From positions 28,405,097 to 28,469,096 of the forward strand of contig NC_090255.1 of assembly GCF_037325665.1 (NCBI RefSeq): 64,000 bases of DNA, in the 5' to 3' direction. The translations under genes were made by a program, and so were the position numbers. Below are positions 53,998 through 63,671 of this stretch, piece by piece. The notes beneath the pieces are model-generated. The model saw only the letters and a program-made list of their open reading frames with translations. It searched no databases and had not been told where the DNA came from. Within the stretch, counting starts at the first letter, position 1; every line of letters begins with the position of its first letter. The DNA comes from Littorina saxatilis. Lineage: Eukaryota; Mollusca; Gastropoda; Littorinimorpha; Littorinidae.

Positions 53998-54153
53998 TGT
54001 AGAGTAATCGGATTCTTGTAATCGGTTTCGGTATTCAGTCACCGGGCACTTCCGCCTGCTCAGGGTTCAAATAAAGCCGACCCAAACAGCCACGCACTCT
54101 TTGTAGTTTGTCCACTTCGTTCGTGTCCTAGTTGTGCTCTAGAGAACACCACA
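53998..54153 (+). repeat. 3' LTR of the Gypsy element
   Basis: 156 bp, apparently identical to the 5' LTR, preceded by a purine-rich tract and followed by the CACAT duplication. Confidence 0.93.
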
Positions 54154-54681
54154 CACATGGCAGACTTAAACCAATTTTCCCCTAACTTTCTAGCGATTTT
54201 AGTCTGTGGCAAGTCAAATCAAAAACGCTGCCCATGTGAACACTAGCACAAACGTTTAAACTAGGTTTAAGCGGCGATTCTCGGCAAACGGTACCATTCG
54301 GTATTGTCTGGTCATCTTCATTGTTTTTCGAAGAAGGGAAGTAACTGCATTAGCGTGGGTTTACTGGAGCTAACCAATCAGTAAGTGCAATAACAAAAGT
54401 CTGCGCAAAATCTTTGACAAGTCATGGCTGGGTCGAGCAGTGCTCAACTGAGTTTTGGAGTCGCTGCTGAATCTGGCCTAAATCATACCTAAATCGCTGG
54501 GGCCATTCACATGGCAGACTTTTCGTCGACTTGGCCTCGACGACTCGGGACAGATTTTCAAACGACAACAGTTGGGGAAAAGTTGGTTGCAAGTTTGCCA
54601 TACATTTGAACAGCACATTTAGACTCACATGGGGAACCCTAATTGGTTTTTTAATGTGTAATTTGAATTTACTTGTTCCAG

Positions 54682-54736
54682 GTTTGCGAATGCAGCTTCA
54701 GCAAGCAGTTCAAGAGAAAAATCAGTATGTAGAACG
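54682..54736 (+). CDS. Unknown coiled-coil / disordered protein, exon 2
   Basis: Acceptor TTGTTCCAG, donor GTATGT; 55 bases, phase 1 to phase 0+2. It reads LRMQLQQAVQEKNQYVE, part of a heptad-like helix that continues in the next exon. Confidence 0.78.
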
Positions 54737-54924
54737 GTATGTAAAAGCAGCAATTATGAACTGATTGATTTGTAGCTAAAGCATTTACTCAATATGGTTT
54801 AATTCAGACATTCTGTTTTCCAGATTAAGCAGCATGTATAAACTGTGAACAGCTTGATTTGTTGCTGAAGTGTTTTCTGAATATGATTAATTAGTTTTAA
54901 TTAATTTAGATGTCTATTTTTCAG

Positions 54925-55023
54925 ATTGAAAAGCAAATATGAACAGCTTGAAGAGATGGTGAAGAAAGTGAGAGATGAAACAAGGGTCTTGATAAACACT
55001 CCAACAGGCAGTGTAGGAAGAAG
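54925..55023 (+). CDS. Unknown coiled-coil / disordered protein, exon 3
   Basis: Acceptor ATTTTTCAG, donor GTAAAG; 99 bases. CG from exon 2 plus A gives Arg, then LKSKYEQLEEMVKKVRDETR and VLINTPTGSVGRR. It completes the N-terminal coiled coil of about 50 residues. Confidence 0.8.
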
Positions 55024-55397
55024 GTAAAGATCTCTAATGTCTTGCAGTTACAGGGATGGCCAAATCCTAAAATTTTAACTCGCCAGCCGGGTGAGTAACT
55101 GCAAGAGTCACTAGCCCACCAGAAGTGTCGCTGGCCCGGTGCATACCAAAGTTGTTCCATTTGATTTGAAACTCGATATTACAATCTAAAATGTTGGATT
55201 TGAACAGAATTTTCATTGGCCAGCCGGGCAAGTTGCCAGGCGGTTTCTACACCAATACAGTTCTACAAGCCCGGCAGATCTTTTTACTCGCCCCTGGCGA
55301 CCGGGCGGACGATTTGGCCATCCCTGGTCTTTGTAACTTCTTAGCTAGACACTTTCTCAAAGATACCTTCCTTAACTATTCCACTTCCACTGTAAAT

Positions 55398-55700
55398 GAC
55401 GGGTGCAATGGCCTTGTGGTTAGGACATCAGCCTTCTGTGTGAAAGTTTTAGGGTTTGAATTCCCTGCCGCTTTGTGTGTACCAAGTCTGCAGGGTAACT
55501 TTCAGGACTGTAATCCATGTCAGAGTTCAGTGGCTTATAGAAAGTGGAAAGCAACCAGCACGCTTCCCTAGCAAATTGAGTATGGCTGCTGAAATGGCGA
55601 GCGAAAAAATTATCATGCACATATTGACATAAAAAACCTGCTGGTGCAAAAGTACGAGTGTATGTGGTAGTTGCAACCCATGAATGCAGAAGAAGAAGAA
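55398..55700 (+). mobile_element. tRNA-derived SINE, family D, plus-strand copy
   Basis: Head GGGTGCAATGGCCTTGTGGT (A box) and GGGTTTGAATTCCC (B box), then TGTAATCCATGTCAGAGTTC and GCACGCTTCCCTAGCAAATT. Ends in AAGAAGAAG. It lies in intron 3 of the unknown gene. Confidence 0.8.
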
Positions 55701-56068
55701 TCTGTAAAGTTACTTCAGCAAGAAATCTACGCTGATTTGTTGGTATGTATGCTCTTATCACAAATTAAATCCTGACCGGATCTGTGGTTGCGAGCATTAT
55801 CCAGTCAAGGTTGAGTACAGGTTCAAGGGGGTATTCAGGTGTGCATAGGCTTTTTTCCCGGCCAGGTATGGTACATGTATGTGTTTAAATGCTCTTAGTC
55901 TTATCACAAAAGGAATTCTGAACAGATCTGTGGTCCTACGCATTTTCCAGTGAAGAAGCAAATTATAGTTGATTCATTTTCCTAGCATATATTATATATA
56001 TTTATCTGTAGCAGTCTGTACTGTCTTTGTTCAGGTGTCACTGTTGCTCACACTTTTTGTTTGCACAG

Positions 56069-56148
56069 TTGTAGGTGTGGAGTGACCAAAGGTTGTGGGA
56101 ACAATCTTTCCAAGGATTTAGACGCAGGAGTTGGAGCAGCAGTACTAG
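56069..56148 (+). CDS. Unknown coiled-coil / disordered protein, exon 4 (CxC motif)
   Basis: Acceptor TTTGCACAG, donor GTCTGT; 80 bases. It enters in phase 2 and leaves in phase 1, exactly what exons 3 and 5 need. It reads SCRCGVTKGCGNNLSKDLDA then GVGAAVL. CRC-x4-GCGN resembles the first half of the Cys-rich CXC motif of chromokinesins or tesmin, but the rest of that motif is absent, so I do not assign a family. Confidence 0.72.
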
Positions 56149-56802
56149 GTCTGTATGTTTGTTCTTTATGCTCTTGAATATCGAAATCAAAAAACAAGAA
56201 AGGTAATTTGTTGGAACGTTTGTTATTGACAAAACAATACGTTACAATCACAAATATATTGACCCAACAGTCTTTTAAGTGCACAGACAAACGATACGTA
56301 ACAAGAACTTAGCTTGGTTGAGTTTTCGGCCACTTGCTCGTAAACCGCAAGCGAATGAATCAAACGTTGTGACAAATTTATAACCTTTCTTGTTTTTTTA
56401 TTCTGAATTTTTGAACATTGGCAGTCTCTTTGTTTTTGGATTTGCTCTTGAATATATATGTCTACCATTTGTATACATGTGTGTCTGTGGTTGTATGCCT
56501 GTGGTTGTTTAAGTGTGTGTCAATGTATGTGTTTGTGATAATGCATGTTTGTGTCATGGAGAGTGTGTGCATGTATGTGTGCCACAGAGCCTGCTGCGTT
56601 TTCAGACAAATTGTGTGTGTGTGAGGGAAAGTGTGTGAGCGAGTGTGTGTGTGTCTATATGAGTGCGTGTGTGAGTGCTAGCGTATGTGTCATTGTGTGC
56701 CTTGTGTGTGAGTTTGCATGCGTGTGCGTAACTATGAGTGGGAAAACTTGCTTTCTCTTATACAACTGCATGCATTTGATTTGATTTCTTTTTGTATCAC
56801 AG

Positions 56803-57503
56803 AAAAGCAGTTGCAACTAATGGAACACTCACTAGAACTGATATCCAAAGATAGAGAAGAGCTGCACGACCATGGCAACACAAAGCAAACAGTCAGCCAA
56901 GTCTCTTCCAGAGGTGACAAAACGGAACACACTCAGGCAAAATCTACACAGAATGGACAGGCGTCAAGTACACCAACTCAGAATAAACACAGACTAGGAG
57001 GGTCTGCGGAAAGGGCGGATGACTGCGTTACAGATTGCCATACAAACACACAGTCTAGTGTCGCAGAACAACTGGTTGAAAATGCGACAAGACACCAGGC
57101 ACATCTTGTGGAAGCTAAAGTGGCAAGGGACTGTTTGACAAAGAGGGGACATCTTGCTGAAGCAGGAGATAGAAAACACAAGGGGAGAGCACCCAAGCAT
57201 GCAGACATCTGCGTTGCTCAAGCAGAAGAGAGCGGTGAAAGAGAGACAACCTACAAGCAACCGAACACACGCCTCATGAAAGATAACACAGGAAACAGAA
57301 CTTCACAATGCTCCACAGAAGCAGTCAAGAACAGATCAGCGCATAGTGCTAGTCAAAGGAGCGTTCCTATTGCTATAGAGGAGGAAGATAGTGATGTGGG
57401 AGAAGAGAGAGAAGGCAAGAAAACTTCCACAGAAAGATCGCCTGAGCTTGGGGCCAAGCTTCAGCTTGCACGTAGCTACGCTAAAAGAAAGCGCTACACA
57501 GAG
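56803..57503 (+). CDS. Unknown coiled-coil / disordered protein, exon 5
   Basis: Acceptor TTTGTATCACAG, donor GAG|GTCAGT; 701 bases. It begins EKQLQLMEHSLELISKDREE, a short helix, then becomes a hydrophilic, Gln/Thr/Lys/His-rich low-complexity region with a Glu/Asp cluster (IEEEDSDVGEEREGKK) and a basic C-terminal KLQLARSYAKRKRYTE that could be a nuclear localisation signal. No known domain. Confidence 0.8.
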
Positions 57504-57606
57504 GTCAGTATATTAATATTTATTATTCATCTTGATTCTCTGGTTCATGTGTAAGCTGGCCTTGCAATGACAACAAAGAATTTTTCGCCAGACTTTTCAA
57601 GAGGTT

Positions 57607-58215
57607 TGAACCCCATTTTAAGACCTAAAATAATCTGAGATAGTTAGGTCTACAGACTGGGTGCCCGAATGGTAACGCACTTGCGCTCGGAAGCGGGAGG
57701 TTGCGAGTTCGACCCTGGGTCAGGACGTTAGCAATTTTCTCCCCCCTTTCCTAACCTTGGTGGTGGGTTCAAGTGCTAGTCTTTCGGATGAGACGAAAAA
57801 CCGAGGTCCCTTCGTGTACACTACATTGGAGTGTGCACGTTAAAGATCCCACGATTGACAAAGGGGTTTTTCCTGGAAAAATTGTATAGGCATAGATAAA
57901 AAAATTCCACCAAAATACCCGTGTGACTTGGAATAATAGGCCGTGAAAAGTAGGATATGCGCCGAAATGGCTGCGATCTGCTGGTCGATGTGAATGCGTG
58001 ATGTATTGTGTAAAAAATTCCATCTCACACGGCATAAATAGATCCCTGCGCCTTGAGTCCGAGTCTGGAGATACGCGCGCGATATAAGACTTCATATAAT
58101 AATAATAATAAAAAGGAGGTAGTCTTAAGTGTATGTACATTTACATAGGTGATGAACAGAAAATCTGAAAAAAGCAAGGTCTTATAAGGGGGGAGTCTTG
58201 AATTGGGAGGTCTTG
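57607..58215. mobile_element. TGGAACCCC-type MITE remnant split by a SINE
   Basis: CCCATTTTAAGACCTAAAAT at the left and GGTCTTATAAGGGGGGAGTC at the right of the family C SINE belong to the same MITE type as 38926-39413. Terminal bases are worn. Confidence 0.55.
57655..58112 (+). mobile_element. tRNA-derived SINE, family C, full-length copy
   Basis: Head GGGTGCCCGAATGGTAACGC, B box GCGAGTTCGACCCTGG, body GTGCACGTTAAAGATCCCAC, GTGTGACTTGGAATAATAGG, ATGCGCCGAAATGGCTGCGA and GCGCGATATAAGACTTCATA, and an (ATA)n tail. Its 3' body is shared with the chimera at 33920-34330. It lies in intron 5 of the unknown gene. Confidence 0.9.
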
Positions 58216-58489
58216 AGGAATTTTGAAATGCAAATGAGTTGCACATGATTTTGGTTATAGCTGGAATGGATGTTTCAGGTGTTGTTTGTTGTTGTTTTTT
58301 CTCTGTATTTTATTTGTTGAGACTTTCTAAGTTGCTTACATGGGCAGCAAAACCAAATGAAAAACAACAACAGAAGTTTTCTTGTAGTTCATCAGTGTAA
58401 GATTTTAGTGGCTGCAATAACAAAAATTGTGAGCAACATGTACTTACACAAAGTGATGTATAAAGGCCATTTCACTTGCACTGTTTCAG

Positions 58490-59864
58490 GATGGCACAGG
58501 AAGAAAGCGGCCAAAGTCAAACCCAGAAAGTAATCTTCACAGCCGTGAACCCAAGCGCGGCCAGCGACGACATACTGACATGGGTGACAGTCTTCCCAGC
58601 GTCCGCGACACTGACTCACATGGCAGTAAAATCAGCAGGCGGCACAACAATCCCCTTGGCACGGAACGTATGACTGAAAGCTACAGCCCAACTCCCGCCC
58701 ACCAGCGCACAAAGCAGAAATCAACCGAATCTCGAATCACCCCGTCACCTTTTCTCGCCCCTGCGTCACCACGCCGTCCCGTCCCTACGTCCTGTTTGGT
58801 GACGGAAACGTGCTTGGACAGCGGTGATCTTGCCTCACCGCTCACGCGTACTGGTCGCGGGAGGGTAACTGCATTACAAGATATCAGCACAGTGGTGGTT
58901 CCGGAAACACTGGGCATGGATGCCATCAGTCCTGAAGAAGACTTTGAAGAAGTAGAGGAAGTTTCTTCTCCTGTGACTGATTTAATGCATGGCGGTACAA
59001 AGGGGAAAGCTGAAGAGACAGCACGTAACTATGATAATACAGTGCATGAACGCAGCTCAAAGCCAGGGAGAGAAAATGTTGAACAAAGAATGCAGGTGAT
59101 CCGAGATAAACCCGGCGGTGGTATTTCACATACACACAGCTCTAGACAGGGAAGTAAGACTGTTGACGGGACATCCCCACCCACAGAACTCAGTCCCGAA
59201 TCAGTGCGAGCACACAGATCTGAGCGGAGAAAGGAAAACATTGAGGCAAGAAGTTCACAACTGAAAGAACTCAGTCCTGATTCAGTGCATGCGCACAGAT
59301 TTCAGCGGAGGAAGAAAAACATTGAGGCAAGGAGTCTACAACAGGCAGAACACAGTCCTGAAACAGACGCTTCACGCAGCTATACTGCAGGAAAAGGACT
59401 TGAGAAGAACAGCCTACAGCCTTCAGCACACAGCCCCACTAACTCTCTTCACAGGCACAGCACTGTTCCAGAGGATTGTATCAACAACCACGCTGGCAAA
59501 CCCTCACACCGCAGTGACAAGAAAGACGCAGAAGCAAGAAATAAACACAAGCAGGAGATGCCAAAAAGCGGACACTCAAACGCAAAACAGTCAGTGTCTA
59601 GTCAGGGAGTATGGGGAACAGACAGCGTCGTGTTTACCAGTACACGGCCCTCTTCATATAACAACCCCACTCGTCAAAGCATCGACGCTGGCTCTTTGTG
59701 TCTCCTCGGTGAGGAGAGTGTCGGTTGCAGCCTGCAGTCGCCGGTGTTCACCGCTCACCACAAAGACCTGGATTCACCACAGGGCGATCAGTCACCGGCG
59801 TTGTTTGATGAGGGATCGTGTGATGAAAGTTTGGGTACCTTGGTAGCTTCTGCCATGGATACAG
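58490..59864 (+). CDS. Unknown coiled-coil / disordered protein, exon 6
   Basis: Acceptor CACTGTTTCAG, donor ACAG|GTATAT; 1375 bases, phase 0 to phase 1. It starts DGTGRKRPKSNPESNLHSRE (basic, continuing the previous KRKRYTE). It is Ser/Pro/Arg-rich with many SP and TP sites, and has a tandem ~27-residue repeat at about 59184-59344: ELSPESVRAHRSERRKENIE and ELSPDSVHAHRFQRRKKNIE, with a third weaker unit. It ends with an acidic stretch ALFDEGSCDESLGTLVASAM. Probably a disordered nuclear or cytoskeletal scaffold; function unknown. Confidence 0.82.
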
Positions 59865-60307
59865 GTATATGGCGGACATAATACATGTGCATGCGTGTAC
59901 ACGAACACACCTGCCCACACTGGCACCCTGACATATGTGTAATAATATCCCTCTATGGGTACCCATGCATCTGTGCACACACATTATGAAAACCCAACAA
60001 CACAAAACTTAATTTGTAATGGAAGTTAGCTCTTGGTTTGTTATTGTTTTTAAATTCCCAGTACATGTACTTGCTACTGCTTCAGCTTACCTATGACAAC
60101 AACAAACAAAACATATTTGCTTGCAGCACTTGCATGTTTGCTTACTGTTATAAATGTCAGAGTTTGACAAGCTTACTTCCATCATATGTTATTTGCTTAC
60201 AGCTTACTGTTATTTCAGAGTTTGACAACGTTACCTTACTTCCATCATATTTTAAGGTATTTAACAATTCAGTAAACAGAGTTATTTCCTTTTTGATTAT
60301 TTTCCAG

Positions 60308-60985
60308 ACCAGTCAGCTCTGGATCAGCGACCAGCCACACCTTCCACTCCTCCGGTTGAGGCAGCGCACACTGAGAGCCCTCCTTCTTCCAGTTTGCTGA
60401 GGCCTGCTGTGCGCCAACCTCTGGGACAGCTGTCAATCAATGTCACACTTGCTGGGGCGTCTTTCAAGCTGCCGTCACCACCTCATGCAACTCGCAGAGA
60501 AAGAGGAAATCCTAGTCTCCATAGCCCACGATCCCCACCTGTAGCCGTTGGAAGACAGAGTTTGAGTCCTCTCCATAGCCCTCAATCCCCACCTGTCATC
60601 ATTCGAGGACGAAATTTGAGTCCTTTTCATAGCCCTCAATCATCGCCTGTCATTGTTCGAAGAGAGAATCTAAACCCACTACATAGCCCTCAGTCACCTC
60701 CATCTGTTGTGGTTGGAAGACAAAATGTGAGTCCTCTCCATAGCCCTCGATCAGCGCCTGTCGTTGTTCGAAGAGAGAATCTAAACTCTCTTCATAGTCC
60801 TCCGTCTCCTTCCGTCCTTGTCGGTAGAGGGACAGTGAACCTCCCGGCAGTACGGAATACATTGTCACCGCCTCAAGTTACCAGGCAGAGAACACTGGAT
60901 GAAATGACGAACACTGTTTCAACAAAAACCTCGCCTGTGTCTGATGGGTCTGAGCTCGGGGTGAGTGACAGCTGCTTTGACAATC
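60308..60985 (+). CDS. Unknown coiled-coil / disordered protein, exon 7 (SPLHSP repeats)
   Basis: Acceptor ATTTTCCAG; G from exon 6 plus AC gives Asp. The donor is AATC|GTAGGT at 60986 (phase 1), chosen because it keeps the next exon in frame. Between 60511 and 60837 there are six tandem 18-19 residue units (SPLHSPQSPPVIIRGRNL type), alternating VGRQ and RREN endings. The flanks are Pro/Ser-rich (PSTPPVEAAHTESPPSSS; TLSPPQVTRQRTLDEM). Confidence 0.8.
60511..60837 (+). repeat. Coding minisatellite, six 54-57 bp units
   Basis: The unit CATAGCCCTCAATCCCCACC encodes HSPQSPP. Unit length is a multiple of three throughout, one unit carrying an extra codon, so the frame is kept. The alternation of two unit types suggests duplication of a dimer. 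Confidence 0.9.
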
Positions 60986-61140
60986 GTAGGTATTCTGTTG
61001 GGATATATATTAAAATCTATTTTGGGGGAGTTTTTCTCTGAATCTTAATCGGTGTGTCTCAAAGAGACGTTTTCCAGAAGTAAGCAAGTAACAAACTGGC
61101 ATCAGGACAAATAACTAACTCTGATGTGTATATTATGCAG

Positions 61141-61311
61141 TGTGTGCTCAATTTGATACCCTTTTCTTTTACTCTAAAAACCTGCTCTTAAATGATGAAA
61201 TGGTTGCTTTCCAGACACTGAAACCAGCGCAACCACGAAAACTATTCAGATCGAGAAAGCTTCAACGAGAACCACCATCAGCGGATGACACAATTAATCC
61301 TGAACTGCTAG
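61141..61311 (+). CDS. Unknown coiled-coil / disordered protein, exon 8
   Basis: Acceptor TATTATGCAG, donor CTAG|GTTGGT; 171 bases. C from exon 7 plus TG gives Leu, then CAQFDTLFFYSKNLLLNDEM, VAFQTLKPAQPRKLFRSRKL and QREPPSADDTINPELL. A shorter version using TTTCCAG at 61214 would not keep the frame from exon 7, so the longer exon is preferred, but its 5' half is pyrimidine-rich and could instead be intron. Confidence 0.6.
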
Positions 61312-61389
61312 GTTGGTTGGTTTTCTCTTTTGATAAGACAGTCGGTATCGTTGCTAGCTTTGGAACCAGGTTGCTGCTTTTGGCAAGGG

Positions 61390-61545
61390 TTTGAATCCCG
61401 GATTCGGCAAGGGATTCACTTCCCAGAGTCAACTTTGTGGAAACTCTCCTTGGTGTCCGAACACCCTCTGTGTGAACGCCTGGGATTAATGTCCCAAGTT
61501 CAAGGCAAAAGTCTCAGAGGTTGGAAAACACTCTGATGAAGAAAT
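61390..61545 (+). mobile_element. SINE fragment related to family B
   Basis: GGGTTTGAATCCCGGATTCG (B-box-like), CCAGAGTCAACTTTGTGGAA and TTGGTGTCCGAACACC match the family B body. It is cut short shortly before HINE copy C. Confidence 0.65.
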
Positions 61546-61559
61546 GTGTGGTTTTTTTT

Positions 61560-62104
61560 GAGTCACTTGAGAAAAAGTGACTCTATGTAATCGGTCAGTG
61601 TTAGTCTGTCCGGCCGGCCGGCCGTCCGTAGACACCACCTTAACGTTGGACTTTTCTCGGAAACTATCAAAGCGATCGGGCTCATATTTTGTTTAGTCGT
61701 GACCTCCAATGACCTCTACACTTTAACGATGGTTTCGTTGACCTTTGACCTTTTTCAAGGTCACAGGTCAGCGTCAAAGGAAAAATTAGACATTTTATAT
61801 CTTTGACAAAGTTCATCGGATGTGATTGAAACTTTGTAGGATTATTCTTTACATCAAAGTATTTACATCTGTAGCCTTTTACGAACGTTATCAGAAAAAC
61901 AAGGGAGATAACTAGCCTTTTCTGTTCGGCAACACACAACTTAACGTTGGGCTTTTCTCGGAAACTATAAAAGTGACCGGGCTCAAATTTTATGTGAACG
62001 TGACTCATTGTGTTGTGAATAGCAATTTCTTCCTGTCCATCTGATGCCTCATATAATATTCAGAACTGCGAAAGTGACTCGATCGAGCGTTTGCTCTTCT
62101 TGTT
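61560..62104 (+). mobile_element. HINE-like element, family 1, copy C
   Basis: Very close to copy A in reverse: same hairpin end, short CCGG tract, first core, truncated second core with the junction GTGACTCATTGTGTTGTGAA, and the GAGCGTTTGCTC 3' end. It is inserted in intron 8 of the unknown gene. Confidence 0.85.
61739..61770. promoter_or_regulatory. Pair of diverging DR1 sites, HINE copy C
   Basis: TGACCTTTGACCT (61739-61751) and AGGTCACAGGTCA (61758-61770), identical to copy B, first core. Located in an intron of the unknown gene. Confidence 0.5.
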
Positions 62105-62370
62105 TTAAATGGGTGGCGCTGTACTGTATGGTAGCTCACTTTCTCCACAGAGAAAGCAACCCAAGTTACCATTAAGGTAACTTCACAGGACTATATGATA
62201 ATTAAGATGTCAAATTAAATATTTAAGTAAGGTAAAGCACTAATCTTGACTAAATATGAAAAACAAAAAAAAGGGTTTGTGGCTAAAACTGGGGCTGGGT
62301 TAACAAGCAGTTAACCAGTATACTTTCAGGCTGGCATGATCTCATGTGAATTTGTCGATTGATGTTTCAG

Positions 62371-62486
62371 TGGATGTTGATGATATTGGAGACACAGTGG
62401 GAATGGGGCAGGCTCCGCGGGCACCAGTGTCATCACAGCTCAATGCAAGTCTGGACCCAGCTGCCAGGCTCACGCAGTATTTACAG
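62371..62486 (+). CDS. Unknown coiled-coil / disordered protein, exon 9
   Basis: Acceptor GATGTTTCAG, donor ACAG|GTTGTT; 116 bases. G from exon 8 plus TG gives Val, then DVDDIGDTVGMGQAPRAPVS and SQLNASLDPAARLTQYLQ. It ends in phase 0, matching both the intact exon at 63937 and the decayed copy at 62946. Confidence 0.78.
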
Positions 62487-62522
62487 GTTGTTACAGATTT
62501 AGTACACTTTGCACACATAAGA

Positions 62523-62660
62523 CATAAGACATAAGATCATTTATTTTCCATACAATTAATTACAATAGATGGAAAAGCGTGGGTCCAGAAGTACTTTGGA
62601 ACACTTAAAACTTCACAATATTTACAGCAGCGAGCAGACAATGGTCGCGACTCTGTCGCA
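62523..62660 (-). repeat. Truncated retroelement 3' end, minus strand
   Basis: On the minus strand, ...AATAAATGATCTTATGTCTT ends in TTATGTC repeats, the look of a LINE 3' tail. The remaining body (to about 62660) is non-coding. Confidence 0.5.
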
Positions 62661-62828
62661 CCCGGATGTAGACACACACATGCATGCATGCACACACGCA
62701 CACCACACACACACATGAACATGCATGAATGGGCACATGCACGCTTGTATGTACGCACACACATGAACACAAACACACACACACAAACACACACATGCAT
62801 GTGCACATACACATGCATGCAGACATGC

Positions 62829-62890
<62 letters not shown>
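62829..62890. repeat. (AC)n microsatellite
   Basis: About 31 AC units in intron 9. Confidence 0.97.
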
Positions 62891-62893
<3 letters not shown>

Positions 62894-62945
62894 CTTTCCT
62901 CGCCTCCCCTCTCATGCATAATCAATTTGTTGACTGTTACCCCAG

Positions 62946-63012
62946 ACAGTACCCAAAGAGCAGCCAGGTCTTTCACAGTTTGATTAGTGTATTAGAGACG
63001 TGGCGAACACTG
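62946..63012 (+). pseudogene. Decayed duplicate of the exon at 63937
   Basis: After a good acceptor (GACTGTTACCCCAG) the sequence reads [13 protein letters not shown] then TAG. The intact exon reads TVAEEQPDPSQWDECDGD. Similarity continues on the intron side (TTGTTGACTGTTACCCCAG against TTGTTGTTACTCCAG) and downstream (AGAGACGTGGCGA against GGAGACGTGACGA). It would stop the frame if spliced, so it is a dead or poison exon. Confidence 0.75.
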
Positions 63013-63178
63013 ACATTATTTCATTATTTGCACGATACTGATGCTTTTTTTTATCAAACATACATCATTCAAAAATAATTTCAATACAAAAAAAATGTTA
63101 AAACAAATTTGAATGACAAACGCCTGCTCCTCCTTCACATATACAGCATGCCCAAGACATTACCCACCATACATACAT

Positions 63179-63671
63179 CAGACCTGGGAACCAATACGAT
63201 TTTGTGGTATTTTGTACTCTATATGTGACCCTCCACCACGAAATGAGTCGCATGTCACCTCGCGTGGTTCTGCGCTAGGATTAATACAAGTCCGGGGAGT
63301 GTCTGGTAACAGTGTGAGGGTCACCTTAGTCACAGGCTTATAACTCAAACAGTTTTCGCTCTTTTCTAAAACGATTTTCACCACTGAGTATACAAAACTC
63401 TTTAGAAAAATGTAAAAATATGAAAATCATGCAAAGGTGACATGCGACTCATTCCGTGGTGGAGGGTCACATATTGTCTAAAATACGATTAGTACGGTCT
63501 TTGCAACAACAAAAATATGATCAAAAAGTTCCTAGATTACTTTTCTTCACAAGAGCATCCCGAAGTCGACCCAGTATTTTTGAATGCTGTGGTGAGTACA
63601 CTCACTTTTTCTGAAAATACGTAAAGTTTCTTTGAAAATACTCCAAGTGCAAAACAGGGTTTCCAGGTCTG
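63179..63671. mobile_element. MITE with CAGACCTGGGAACC ends, hosting another MITE
   Basis: Left end CAGACCTGGGAACC, right end GGTTTCCAGGTCTG (one mismatch), flanked by the perfect 6-bp duplication ATACAT (63173-63178 and 63672-63677). The hairpin MITE at 63224-63471 is inserted in it. Confidence 0.85.
63224..63471. mobile_element. Hairpin MITE, 248 bp, TGTGACCCTCCACCACG ends
   Basis: The arms TGTGACCCTCCACCACGAAA, TGAGTCGCATGTCACCT and their complement match over about 39 bases. Flanking TA dinucleotides suggest a Tc1/mariner-type target. No open frame. Confidence 0.85.

Larger units (their letters stand above)
49951..54153 (+). mobile_element. Ty3/Gypsy LTR retrotransposon, young copy
   Basis: Length 4.2 kb with two 156-bp LTRs that look identical by eye and a 5-bp target duplication CACAT (49946-49950 and 54154-54158), indicating recent insertion. 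The parts in order are LTR, primer-binding site directly after the LTR (TGGTGTCAGAACAGG), gag, a zinc knuckle, reverse transcriptase, RNase H, integrase, a polypurine tract (AAAGAAAGGGAGA) and LTR. It is shorter than a usual ~5 kb family member and I recognise no protease, so it looks nearly whole with perhaps one or two breaks; treat it as a recent fossil. It lies in intron 1 of the 47.8-64 kb gene, inside a MITE. Confidence 0.93.
49936..54622. mobile_element. MITE with GTGCTGTTCACATGGCAGAC ends, copy 2, split by the Gypsy element
   Basis: The first 15 bases (AGTGCTGTTCACAT) lie at 49936-49950 and the remainder (GGCAGACTT onwards) resumes at 54159. The right part contains CTCAACTGAGTTTTGGAGTC and ends GTTTGCCATACATTTGAACAGCAC. 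It matches copy 1 at 35205-35662, which shows the undisturbed GTTCACATGGCAGACTTGC. Confidence 0.75.

Noticed and set aside
56069-56148. Assignment of the unknown gene to the chromokinesin (KIF4) family
   Set aside because: Only CRC-x4-GCGN resembles the kinesin Cys-rich motif. The gene starts 44 bases before a short coiled coil with no motor domain, and the rest of the Cys pattern is missing.
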